Numbered from the stretch's first letter, positions 1 to 8,619 are shown. The stretch is DNA of 10,458 nucleotides from Undibacterium sp. (GCA_014376575.1 JACMRF010000134.1:1-10458), one strand, 5' to 3'. The notes: generated from the letters alone by a model not told the origin. Translations and numbers: made by a program.

Positions 1-462
1 AAGCTCACGGCATTGCACTGGCGAAAAATACTGGTCATGCATGGAGGGCACGGTAATGGCAATCGGCCCCAGCAACTGGTCCTCTTCATCCACCAGCCAG
101 CCCATTGACGACCACAATCCTACGCCCGGGTGGCTGGCCAGGCAGTCTTTGGCGCGTGCCATCAGGCCCTGCAGCAAAAAGTCATTGGCCGCCACGAACA
201 TGACGTATTCGGAGCTTGTGGCTGCCCGCCCCGTAGCGATAGCGCCATAGACGCCCTGGTTGACCTCATGCCGGATCACACGAAGGGTTGGAAACTCGGT
301 AGCAAGTGCGCGGATGGTCTCCATGCTGTCATCGGTCGAGCAGTCGTCTACGACAACGACTTCGTCGGCCGCAACGTCCTGGTTCATCACCGAACGGACG
401 CTGCGTGGGAGGGACTTTGCGTCGTTGTAGTTTGGGATAACGACTGCCACCGAGTTGTTCAT
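1..462 (-). CDS. Family 2 glycosyltransferase, N-terminal part (3' end outside window)
   Basis: This is the first 154 codons of a GT2-type (GT-A fold) glycosyltransferase; the reading frame is open to the window edge. Visible motifs are the N-terminal strand VAVVIPNYND (residues 5-14), the nucleotide-binding VVVVDDCSTDDS (35-46), NQGVYGA (68-74), and EYVMFVAANDF (85-95). In the last motif, Ala-Asn-Asp at 92-94 sits where the metal-binding DxD-like motif normally is. The family transfers a sugar from a nucleotide donor to a growing glycan or lipid-linked acceptor at the cytoplasmic face of the membrane. The ATG at 462 is chosen because it places the first beta strand at the usual distance from the N-terminus; the frame is open further upstream but has no better start. 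Ribosome-binding sequence is weak (AGGT a few bases upstream). GC content is high, unlike the gene before it, so it belongs to the flanking cluster. Donor and acceptor cannot be told. Confidence 0.9.
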   Translation of the reverse strand, partial: MNNSVAVVIPNYNDAKSLPRSVRSVMNQDVAADEVVVVDDCSTDDSMETIRALATEFPTLRVIRHEVNQGVYGAIATGRAATSSEYVMFVAANDFLLQGLMARAKDCLASHPGVGLWSSMGWLVDEEDQLLGPIAITVPSMHDQYFSPVQCREL

Positions 463-530
463 ACGACCTAAAAATGGGAGTGCGACAAGAGCGGCGACCT
501 TTGCTTCAGACACGTCTCCACGCCGGGACG

Positions 531-555
531 CCGCCACGGAATTCAATGGTGGCGG
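531..555. repeat. GC-rich inverted repeat between two genes
   Basis: Arms CCGCCAC (531-537) and GTGGCGG (549-555) are perfect reverse complements around an 11-base AT-rich loop. It lies in the 148-bp gap between the end of the TIGR04372 gene (611) and the GT2 start (462), near the point where base composition changes from AT-richer to GC-rich. No run of T follows on either strand, so it is not a standard intrinsic terminator. It could act as an mRNA-stabilising hairpin or be chance in GC-rich DNA. Confidence 0.35.
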
Positions 556-610
556 GTTGTTGCGGACAGCTGGAAAGTGAGTATTTCATCAAATAGGGGT
601 GCGCGATCTG

Positions 611-2515
611 TTATGCCTCACCACGCAAAAATGAGGCGCTGTATTTTTCCAAAAAATATAGACTCGGCAGAGCGCCGCCATAGAAATATGGCACGGCAAG
701 ATGCTTACGCCATGTTTCCAAAATCGGATTTTCTAGCTGTTCAGGCATCTCTAATACTTCCCGAACAGTCTCCAAAATTTCATCTGAAGTATTGGTAATT
801 GGCGACAATCCAGCCTGAGACAAGGTTTCGAAACGGTATAGAGACCATCGGTTTGGGGCCGTAGTCAAGTCTTTTTGGCTGAGCAAAGTTCCTGCTAAGG
901 AGCGAATTGGCTTTAACGCAAAGCGAACCCTATTATTCCAAAGCTGAGCATCAATGGTGATGCAATTAACTAATGCACATGGAATACCAAAGCTAACCGC
1001 TACATTGGTCAGCCCCGATGTTGTGCCAATGAAAATGCGGCAGTTCCGGATTAGTTGCAAATCCATGTGAGGAGATTTGTGAGGACTGCGTGCATAGTCA
1101 ATTAAGCCGGGAATAGCCGGGAGAGGATCTGCATCCAAACTGCCCATACGAACTACTTTTCCTCCTCTGGCGCAAATGAATTGAATAGCCGCCTCATAGT
1201 CAGAGAAATTAGAATTCCTGTGTGTTTGCCCAGCATTCTCCTTCCCTTCCGCATAATACCCACCGTCCCTTATGTGCAAGCATACATACCATTGATCAGG
1301 AGAGAGGTCCAAAACGACGGACAAATCGGGAGCTACCGAAATAGGGCTTGTAGGATCGTTGAAACTGTCATCGCAGGCAACGCGTAAAGAACATAGACGT
1401 TCCTCAGAATTGGATTTCTGCATGGCAAACGCACCTGCCTCCTGCCATGTAGCAACGCTGCCGTCGGGCCACTCCCAAGCATTGAATGAGAGACCACACC
1501 ATCTCTGCAAACTTATTAATTCGTCGAAAACTTCTTGCGATACGGTTTCTCGCTCCACCACCACGCGCGCAAATTGGTTGAACAAATCGAGCAAGGGGCG
1601 ATTAGCAATAGATTTCGGTCTTGCAAGGCAAATTAAGGGACCCTCCCACATTCCTTGCATGCGCATCTTTAACAGAATGTCCAACATGCCAAGATGACCA
1701 ATTTGTGTTGTCCACTCGGGTGGCGCGATCCTAAGCGTGGCAATATCGATGCGCCATTTAGCTAACAAAGCGCTAAGTTCATCGGATACATCAGGCATAC
1801 GCTCACGTAACCGGCGTTGTGCCGCGAAGGCTATGCCAAAAACATCCGCCGCCAGATGACCGCAGCCCGCATCGATGACTCGTTGTCCAACGTAATTTGC
1901 CGCATCATAAATCAGACCGTCGGAACCAGACATCAGGTCGAGAGTGGTGGGCGTATATTCCTCCGGGTTTCGCGCTGCCATATTTTGGTGTGGCTGCCAT
2001 AGTCTTGTATTCTGCCCAGCAGTTTTCTCCAACAGGGAAATGGCGTGTTCTATATTGCCATTAAGAGCAATGATGGAGTGCGCTTGGTAGTAGTCGAGCA
2101 ACCCGTTTTGCCACCTAAACGGCAATTGCTTGAGCATATCTGCAGACTCCTGGATTCGTCCTCTCCGAAATAACCAACTGACGCGCGTTTCCACAATGCG
2201 CATCAACGCCCCCTGATTATCTATACCCCTAAAGTTTGAAAAATCCAGTCCGGAAAAAAAGTTATCCCCAAGTTCGTAAACACCGGCCAAATTAAATACG
2301 TGAACGTACTCATTTGAGTAGTAGTTTGCAAGCACTGATTGATTCAAATAGGGTAAGTGATCAATAAGGCTGGTCTTATATTTGTCGAAAATAATATTCG
2401 CAACAGCATTTTTTCCATGCAAACGCGCGAGGACGCTAGCAACACTTAATCCACAACCCACCACTAAGTGTGTAACTAATTTAAACATATGGACATGGAT
2501 ATAGAAATGCGACAA
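611..2515 (-). CDS. TIGR04372-family putative glycosyltransferase, copy 2 (634 aa)
   Basis: This is a soluble-looking 634-residue protein of the putative glycosyltransferase family TIGR04372, recognised from its C-terminal half. That half shows WYVCLHIRD (409-417), a THRN motif (431-434), GGKVVRMG (451-458), FIGTTSG (495-501) and a conserved tail with EKYSASFL near 623-630. The GTTSG segment followed by a small hydrophobic helix and GIP resembles the donor-phosphate-binding region of GT-B enzymes; that is inference. The N-terminal ~270 residues are helical-looking and poorly conserved against the paralogue at 4531-6534. The start is TTG at 2515, 12 bp after the stop of the preceding acyltransferase, with AGG overlapping that stop codon. 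An in-frame ATG at 2488 (residue 10) is the alternative but has no visible ribosome-binding site. Substrate is unknown; the context of an O-acyltransferase suggests work on the same surface glycan. GC content is lower than in the flanking genes. Confidence 0.85.
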   Translation of the reverse strand: MSHFYIHVHMFKLVTHLVVGCGLSVASVLARLHGKNAVANIIFDKYKTSLIDHLPYLNQSVLANYYSNEYVHVFNLAGVYELGDNFFSGLDFSNFRGIDNQGALMRIVETRVSWLFRRGRIQESADMLKQLPFRWQNGLLDYYQAHSIIALNGNIEHAISLLEKTAGQNTRLWQPHQNMAARNPEEYTPTTLDLMSGSDGLIYDAANYVGQRVIDAGCGHLAADVFGIAFAAQRRLRERMPDVSDELSALLAKWRIDIATLRIAPPEWTTQIGHLGMLDILLKMRMQGMWEGPLICLARPKSIANRPLLDLFNQFARVVVERETVSQEVFDELISLQRWCGLSFNAWEWPDGSVATWQEAGAFAMQKSNSEERLCSLRVACDDSFNDPTSPISVAPDLSVVLDLSPDQWYVCLHIRDGGYYAEGKENAGQTHRNSNFSDYEAAIQFICARGGKVVRMGSLDADPLPAIPGLIDYARSPHKSPHMDLQLIRNCRIFIGTTSGLTNVAVSFGIPCALVNCITIDAQLWNNRVRFALKPIRSLAGTLLSQKDLTTAPNRWSLYRFETLSQAGLSPITNTSDEILETVREVLEMPEQLENPILETWRKHLAVPYFYGGALPSLYFLEKYSASFLRGEA

Positions 2516-2527
2516 CTTTAATATTGC

Positions 2528-4534
2528 CTAACGCAAACCTTTCAAAATTTCTGGCAATAATTTTCTCTGAAGGTAAACAGCCCCCTCCCTCGTCATATGG
2601 CCAGAGTCAAATGCAGTCAGGTACTCCCCATCTACGCCAACACGTGCATAACAGCGCTGGTCTTGACACATTACCTCACGCACAGACATATATTCAAAGC
2701 CGTTCCGATCCGCAAGACCTTTTACAACTTTTTCTAGCTCTTGATTGACAAGGCTATAACTTGTCATTTCTGGAATTATTTCCCTATGATTTTTCCAGTA
2801 ATAGTCAACTACATTTGCAGACAATCCAGGCTCTTTCCACATTGGGACTGGACCTAGCAATATGACCCTCTTTAGTCCAAGCTCTTTGATGGCTAATGCT
2901 GTCTTTGCAAAGCCATCTTCAAACTGCTCTGTATTCTGAGTCCAAGTTGCATGCAATATCAATACATCTGGCCTTAAGGTTTTAATTTTTTGGAATACAT
3001 GGTCATTGTTGCCTTTGCAAAATTCTCGTCCCGAGGCATTCAGTCCAAGCAGCGGAGCACAAGCGGAAGATGTAAATTCAGCCACGTCAAACCCGAACTC
3101 TTGTTTAAGAACCTCTAAACCGGAATATTGTGAAGCCGCATAGGAATCGCCCCACACCATGATCAGCGGACGACGTCCTTCTCCCTCGCATTCTTTCGCA
3201 AAGAATTCTTTCCCCTGCTCTGGCAACATAAGGCAAGTACCCCTCCGCCAATATTTAGCGGTCTCATCCCCAGTCAGCATAAATTTGCGTAGCTCTGCGG
3301 GTATACGAATAGGCGCACCATCTGTATGAAAGGCATATAAACCGCCCCCCCCACATACCAACATGCCAAGAATTAGTGGCGTAATAGCGGACCTTCGAAA
3401 TCTCCCAAAACGCACCGGTTCTTCAATCAATATTTTGGTAAGCCACGCAAGCACCACGCCAGCAATGACCAAAAGGCACATAAGCCCGTTGCTTATCCCG
3501 TCAGGGAAAAAATTGTGCGCAAAAGCTATTAGCGGGAAGTGCCAAAGATATAGCGGATAACTTATAAGTCCGACAAATACCATTGCCTTGCTTGAAAGTA
3601 TCTTTCGATTGACCCAGGAATTTTTACAAACGAGCAGACCCGTGGCTGCGAGAACTGGAAGCAGCGCGTATGGCTCGGGCCATGGTGTATGGTTATTAAA
3701 TTTGAATGCACAAACAATCAATATCAACAACCATACGCTTGCACCCAAATCTTGAAGTAAATATTTTCGACGTGGCAAATCATCATGAAACAGGATGTGA
3801 TGAATGGCCCGGTCCAATTGAGATCGAAATTTTATCGGTATATAAAAGTGCGTAGTCGTTTGGAGTGCTACCAATATCGCAAGTCCAGATCCGACCATCA
3901 ATTCCCAGAACCTGGCAAGAGGCCAATAGAAAGCTCGATCAACATTTTTGTGCATTACATGCGCACCAAACGCGAACGAAAGCAAAGCCAGTACTACAAC
4001 CGCCGTTAGTGGATTAACGTTTTTTCTAACGACTAACCACAGCACAAGAGGCCAAAGAATATAGTACTGCTCCTCAATACCAAGAGACCAAATATGAAGC
4101 AACGGCTTTTTGGCTGCGGCGACATCAAAGTATCCAACTTCTTTTAGTAGAACAAAATTTTGCAGGAAAGCTGTTGACCCGAATACATTCAAACCTAATG
4201 ATTTGAACTCCTTGACTGGTAGGTACAGCCACCCCACGCAAAAGGTGAAGGCCACTACAACCAATAACGCCGGAAATATTCTCCGTATTCTGCGGGCATA
4301 GAAGTTTGAGATGCTAAAAGAGCCTTGCTCCATTTCTGCAAATATGATCTTGGTGATCAGATAGCCAGAAATCACGAAAAATATATCCACGCCGACATAG
4401 CCTCCTGGAACTAGCGTGGGCCAAGCGTGATAAAGAATTACCAAACATACTGCAATAGCTCGCAATCCATCGATGTCAGACCTGTACTTGGCATCGTGTG
4501 CGGCAGTAGACTTTGAATGAGCAAACTCTGTCAT
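2528..4534 (-). CDS. OafA/YrhL-type membrane O-acyltransferase with C-terminal SGNH domain, copy 2 (668 aa)
   Basis: This is an integral inner-membrane acyltransferase 3 (AT3) family protein fused to a periplasmic SGNH domain. Such fusions O-acylate (usually O-acetylate) O-antigen, capsule or peptidoglycan sugars. AT3 landmarks are YRSDIDGLRAIAV (17-29), the conserved His36, GVDIFFVISGYLIT (48-61), RRIRRIFPA (81-89), LLHIWSLGIEEQYYILWP (145-162), FYWPLARFWEL (202-212) and ISYPLYLWHFPL (324-335). Around ten or more hydrophobic membrane segments are spread over the first ~400 residues. The SGNH domain has WGDSYA with Ser464 and, near the end, FDSGH with Asp643 and His646, so its catalytic residues appear intact. 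Length is normal for the fused family. The start codon overlaps the stop of the TIGR04372 gene upstream as ATGA (4531-4534), which implies translational coupling; the ribosome-binding sequence is otherwise weak. The acyl group and sugar position cannot be deduced. Confidence 0.95.
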   Translation of the reverse strand: MTEFAHSKSTAAHDAKYRSDIDGLRAIAVCLVILYHAWPTLVPGGYVGVDIFFVISGYLITKIIFAEMEQGSFSISNFYARRIRRIFPALLVVVAFTFCVGWLYLPVKEFKSLGLNVFGSTAFLQNFVLLKEVGYFDVAAAKKPLLHIWSLGIEEQYYILWPLVLWLVVRKNVNPLTAVVVLALLSFAFGAHVMHKNVDRAFYWPLARFWELMVGSGLAILVALQTTTHFYIPIKFRSQLDRAIHHILFHDDLPRRKYLLQDLGASVWLLILIVCAFKFNNHTPWPEPYALLPVLAATGLLVCKNSWVNRKILSSKAMVFVGLISYPLYLWHFPLIAFAHNFFPDGISNGLMCLLVIAGVVLAWLTKILIEEPVRFGRFRRSAITPLILGMLVCGGGGLYAFHTDGAPIRIPAELRKFMLTGDETAKYWRRGTCLMLPEQGKEFFAKECEGEGRRPLIMVWGDSYAASQYSGLEVLKQEFGFDVAEFTSSACAPLLGLNASGREFCKGNNDHVFQKIKTLRPDVLILHATWTQNTEQFEDGFAKTALAIKELGLKRVILLGPVPMWKEPGLSANVVDYYWKNHREIIPEMTSYSLVNQELEKVVKGLADRNGFEYMSVREVMCQDQRCYARVGVDGEYLTAFDSGHMTREGAVYLQRKLLPEILKGLR

Positions 4535-6534
4535 GGCAGAAACTCGCTGCCGTATTTGCTCAGAAAATATTCACTAGGCTGACTCGCTCCGTAATATCCG
4601 GGATAACTCAAATTTCTTCGCCACTTTTGAATCAATGCTGAATTTGAGGTCGGGTGATTGGTTTCAGCTAGCACCAAGGTTTCTTTTACAGTCTCCAGAA
4701 TCTCGTCTGCACTGTTTTCATCCACAGTCAGATCAGCTCGCCGTAACGACTCGTGGGTTGGGAAGGCCCACCGCCAAGTATCCGATGTCATCTCCAGCTG
4801 GGTCAGCATTCGCCCCTCGATTGTCCGCACCGGTTTTAATGCAAAGCGTGTGCTCTTGGGGTAAATCTGCCCTAGCGATGTAATCGCGTTTACTATCGCA
4901 GTAGGGACATCGAATCCTGTAGCAACGTAGGAAAACCCAGATGTCGTGCCTATTAAAATACGTGACGTTCTTACTAAATGAACGTCCATCACTGGTGACG
5001 TATCCTCGCTCACCGCGTAGTCAACTACCTGCTCCATGGATGGTAGTGGGGGTGCTTTATTGCCCCCCATGCGTATTACCCAACCCCCTAGGCTGGTTAT
5101 ATATTTGATAGCTGAAAGATAATTTTCTAGGGTAGTGTTACGTATCGTTTCTCCCTTGCCATCTTGCTCCGCACGCATTGCAGCATCACGCATGTGGAGA
5201 CAGACATGCCATGCCGTCTTTGGCATTCCCCATTTCACCTTTAATGCTTCCAGCGCGATTGCCGCGCTGTTGTCGCGTGTCAGTTGTAAATCATAGGTTT
5301 CGCGTAGTGGGTTAACGCGATTTTCATCTTCCCACTGCTTCAACGCAATGGCTCCAGCGTCATTCCAGTACATACCGCGTCCGTCGGGGTATTGAAATAT
5401 TTGGAGTGGGACTCCCAAGAATGGAACTAAACCGGCGAGTTCAAGCCACAACTCCGACGGGCAATTCTCATCTTTTACTAAAATAAGACAACGGTCAGAG
5501 AGGAGAGAAAGAAAGTATGAATTTGCAATCCAGTCACGCTTGGTAAGTAATACCGGTTTGCCAGTCCAATGATTCATTTCTCGCATCATGAGATGAACAT
5601 TTAGATGCCCTATGTGGCCGATTAACGAAGCCCAATCTTGAAGCAAAATTTTTACATCATGAATGTCATCAATATTGTGCGATGACAAAAAGGCCCGCAG
5701 TCTTGCAGATGGTTCCGGTAAGTGACTTTGTAAGCGTGCTTGAGATTCAGATAACTTTCGGCACAACAACGGAACCAGCCCACCTTCACCGTTGTGGTAG
5801 CTGTAATTAATCAACTCGTAGTAAGCGTAATAAAGATGAACGTCTGTAATGACAGATGCCTCCGACGCCTTATCCTGAAACTCTTCCCAATACTGTCCCC
5901 CGTTGTCCAGTTGCGCGAGTAGTACTTCAGTTTGTGAGAAATTTAATTCTTTGCCCAACCTAAAAATCAGCGGTTTATTTCGAAAGAAATTAGGAACAAA
6001 AGACTCTGTCGGGACCCATTCGGGGAGAAAATTTTTCAATTTTCTGTCACCGAAAATTCTTTCCTCATACTCGTAGTTCCGGTGCACCAACGCTCTTTCA
6101 AGAACCTGCTCAAGCATTTTTTGAAAAGCAGGATGCAATTTAGCCCAATCTATATGGTGAGCTCGCGCCAGAATATCGACCGCATAACCAGATGAATACT
6201 TTTCCAGAACTGGCGCCAAAGCGTTGACAAAAAAATCTCTGTGATCTTCCCAATCCAACTCATCAAAGTGAGCAATGGCAATTTTTTCGCAGTCAAATTT
6301 AATCAAGTAATACAGTACTTCCGATTTGAATTTTTTCGCAAAGAAATTACTCAATAATCTATCGGGATTGGCTGCGATTTGTTCCTTGCATAGCGATTTA
6401 AAAAGAAGATCCAATGGCTCACTTCCAGATTTTCGCCGCAAATATAGTGCGCAAGCCGCAACAAAATCAAAGGGCAATATCGAATAAATGAAGCAAATGG
6501 CTCGAATCGAAATTTTCGGTCTGAAAAAAGTCAT
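4531..6534 (-). CDS. TIGR04372-family putative glycosyltransferase, copy 1 (667 aa)
   Basis: This is a paralogue of the 611-2515 protein. Shared C-terminal landmarks are WHVCLHMRD (442-450), TIRN (463-466), GGWVIRMG (483-490), ILIGTTSG (526-533), STRFALKPVR (561-570) and a closing SKYGSEFL (659-666). A weaker shared region is IGHIGHLNVHLMMR (305-318), which corresponds to IGHLGMLDILLKMR in the other copy. The N-terminal ~280 residues are rich in predicted helix and Tyr/Phe and match the other copy poorly. A hydrophobic stretch at about 11-32 may be a membrane-associated helix, but no signal peptide cleavage site is obvious. Start is ATG at 6534, 30 bp after the preceding acyltransferase, without a clear ribosome-binding site. 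The family is annotated as putative glycosyltransferase; no member's reaction can be assigned here. This is among the most AT-rich parts of the window. Confidence 0.85.
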   Translation of the reverse strand: MTFFRPKISIRAICFIYSILPFDFVAACALYLRRKSGSEPLDLLFKSLCKEQIAANPDRLLSNFFAKKFKSEVLYYLIKFDCEKIAIAHFDELDWEDHRDFFVNALAPVLEKYSSGYAVDILARAHHIDWAKLHPAFQKMLEQVLERALVHRNYEYEERIFGDRKLKNFLPEWVPTESFVPNFFRNKPLIFRLGKELNFSQTEVLLAQLDNGGQYWEEFQDKASEASVITDVHLYYAYYELINYSYHNGEGGLVPLLCRKLSESQARLQSHLPEPSARLRAFLSSHNIDDIHDVKILLQDWASLIGHIGHLNVHLMMREMNHWTGKPVLLTKRDWIANSYFLSLLSDRCLILVKDENCPSELWLELAGLVPFLGVPLQIFQYPDGRGMYWNDAGAIALKQWEDENRVNPLRETYDLQLTRDNSAAIALEALKVKWGMPKTAWHVCLHMRDAAMRAEQDGKGETIRNTTLENYLSAIKYITSLGGWVIRMGGNKAPPLPSMEQVVDYAVSEDTSPVMDVHLVRTSRILIGTTSGFSYVATGFDVPTAIVNAITSLGQIYPKSTRFALKPVRTIEGRMLTQLEMTSDTWRWAFPTHESLRRADLTVDENSADEILETVKETLVLAETNHPTSNSALIQKWRRNLSYPGYYGASQPSEYFLSKYGSEFLP

Positions 6535-6564
6535 TATTTAAATCTTTATCGGAACACATGTCCG

Positions 6565-8604
6565 CTATCGTGATTTGGGATTCATTTCGATCTGACTATT
6601 TATGATCGTTGTGAGCTTATTTCTAAATAAATGTAGAGAAAAGAAAGGCCGGAAGTGGCCCCGGTCAAAGGTATATAAACCTTCGCGTCTATCATTTCCC
6701 AGATATGTCATGCATCCATCGTCGTTACAAAAGAAATCGTGAAGGTCTATATATTCAAAAGGCTCAGATTTTTTCAAGGCAGATCTAAATGCCTGATCTG
6801 CTGCTACAACTCCTTCGTCTTGATACCCTTTTATGTATTTCGGAGATGATTTCCAATAGTCCTTCGCAATAACTTTGTATAGATACGGATTCCATTCTGG
6901 TCTCCCACCTATAACAAATATTTTGCGAACTCCCTGGTCTTTTAGAGTTTGACTTATTAGGCGAATATGAGCAATATTTGCGGAATTCGCTGGCGATAGG
7001 ATGACGATTTCTGGCTTTACATTTTTTGCGGTTTCCAACGCGAATTCGTTCATCTTCTCGCAATAGGGCGCTTGTTTGGCTCCAGGCGCATTGGGAAAGG
7101 CTATTGAACATCCTGATGCGAAAACAAGTAATGGGCTTACATCCTTGGGCAACGTCTCCTTCAGGCCGTAAAAAAGATCAGCACCAAACGAATTGCCCCA
7201 CACTAAAACTGAAGCTCCTTTTGTCTTCGTGTAACACGCTGGGTCTATGCTCTTGCGCGGCATCAATGACGCACCTTCAATATCGTAAAAATTGCAGTTG
7301 TTTTGACTCAGTACGCTCAACTCATCCATTGCGTGTGCATTCTGCGCATTATTCGTTGTGAAGTAGGCATTAAAAAATTGTGAGTAGTCTTCAAGTTCTT
7401 TATCAATCGGCCTGAGGCTAGGACCCTTATAGGTAAATCCAAATGCCCCCACTACAGCTACCCCCACCATTGTGGCGCCAAGAATGAAAACTTTTGCCTG
7501 TCCCCAGTTCCCCGACCGAATTGGTTTCTCAATCACATAAAAGGTCAAAACTGACAAGAGCACGCTTAGAGCCACAATACCCAGTCTTGCGGAGTTACTC
7601 ACTGGATTGACCTCAAGTGTGTGAGCTAACGCGAGCAATGGCCAATGCCAAAGATATAGGGGGTAGCTTATTTTTCCTACACCTACCAGCAATTTGTTAG
7701 ATAGGAACGCTCTATTTACCAATGCGGTAGAGCCTGCATAAATGAGTAAAAACGTACCCAGAACCGGCCCCATCGCTCGCCACCCCGGGAAAGGTGTACT
7801 CGGCGAAATCGATATGAAAGAAAGTACCAGTAAGGACGCTCCAGTTATAGACACGATATCTTTGAAGCTGCTTCGATCGCCATGTCCAGGGGAAAAGACA
7901 ACACAATTTAAAATCTTTTGTATTCTAATTTCGGTGAATTTTAGATATTTTGATCTGCTGTGCATTAGCAGCGCCAGAAGGCTACCAATCATCAATTCCC
8001 AAATTCGGGAAAGTGGGGAATAAAAAGCAGCTGAGGTGTTATGCCCTGTGACCCATACGCAATACAGGAAAGATGCACAAATAATAAGCAAGCTAAGGGT
8101 GACGATATTTAATCGACGCCACGAAATTAGAATTAATATTGGCCAGAAAAGATAAAACTGCTCCTCGATTCCAAGGGACCATAGGTGCAATAGTATTTTC
8201 GTATCTGACGTTGCATCAAAGTAGCCGCTTTCTCTCCAGAGTAATAGGTTTGATACGAATCCAGCACCCGCTACCATGTGTTTGCAGTACTGCCTGAACT
8301 CGTCCCCTAATAAGCCAAACCATCCAGTGATGAAGCTGAAGACCAGAACAATTATCAGTGCGGGAAAAATTCTCCGAATTCGTCGCGAGTAGAAATCTTT
8401 TAGCGTGAATGAATTTGCATTGAGACTTGATATGACTATTGATGTAATCAGGTATCCAGAGATTACGAAAAATATATCAACCCCAATAAATCCTCCCCAT
8501 TTAATTTTCGGAAACGCATGAAATATCACCACTGCAATTACTGCAATCGCTCTTAGTCCATCGATATCTCTTCTGTATTTTGGAAGGTGGGATTGATCGG
8601 TCAT
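6565..8604 (-). CDS. OafA/YrhL-type membrane O-acyltransferase with SGNH-like domain, copy 1 (679 aa)
   Basis: This is an AT3-family membrane acyltransferase fused to an SGNH-like domain, paralogous to 2528-4534. AT3 landmarks are YRRDIDGLRAIAV (10-22), His29, GVDIFFVISGYLIT (41-54), RRIRRIFPA (74-82), LLHLWSLGIEEQFYLFWP (138-155), FYSPLSRIWEL (194-204) and ISYPLYLWHWPL (312-323). The C-terminal domain has WGNSFG: Ser472 is present but the usual Asp of the GDS block is Asn471 (codon AAT at 7192-7194). The C-terminal pair is kept as FDRGH (Asp647, His650). The gene is otherwise full length and open, so it looks functional, perhaps with altered SGNH activity. Likely role is O-acylation of a surface sugar, with acyl transfer across the inner membrane. 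It is the first large gene of the low-GC block. The ATG at 8604 lacks a good ribosome-binding site, and a small ORF ends 15 bp before it. Confidence 0.93.
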   Translation of the reverse strand: MTDQSHLPKYRRDIDGLRAIAVIAVVIFHAFPKIKWGGFIGVDIFFVISGYLITSIVISSLNANSFTLKDFYSRRIRRIFPALIIVLVFSFITGWFGLLGDEFRQYCKHMVAGAGFVSNLLLWRESGYFDATSDTKILLHLWSLGIEEQFYLFWPILILISWRRLNIVTLSLLIICASFLYCVWVTGHNTSAAFYSPLSRIWELMIGSLLALLMHSRSKYLKFTEIRIQKILNCVVFSPGHGDRSSFKDIVSITGASLLVLSFISISPSTPFPGWRAMGPVLGTFLLIYAGSTALVNRAFLSNKLLVGVGKISYPLYLWHWPLLALAHTLEVNPVSNSARLGIVALSVLLSVLTFYVIEKPIRSGNWGQAKVFILGATMVGVAVVGAFGFTYKGPSLRPIDKELEDYSQFFNAYFTTNNAQNAHAMDELSVLSQNNCNFYDIEGASLMPRKSIDPACYTKTKGASVLVWGNSFGADLFYGLKETLPKDVSPLLVFASGCSIAFPNAPGAKQAPYCEKMNEFALETAKNVKPEIVILSPANSANIAHIRLISQTLKDQGVRKIFVIGGRPEWNPYLYKVIAKDYWKSSPKYIKGYQDEGVVAADQAFRSALKKSEPFEYIDLHDFFCNDDGCMTYLGNDRREGLYTFDRGHFRPFFSLHLFRNKLTTIINSQIEMNPKSR

Positions 8605-8619
8605 TTAAGTTTCAACTGA

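Noticed and set aside
130..471. Plus-strand open frame of 113 codons at the left end
   Set aside because: It lies opposite the GT2 gene, which has clear family motifs; the plus-strand product resembles nothing and reflects high-GC antisense openness.
6785..7111. Second minus-strand frame inside the acyltransferase SGNH region
   Set aside because: The main frame continues through with the correct C-terminal motifs, so this is an out-of-frame shadow and not evidence for a frameshift.
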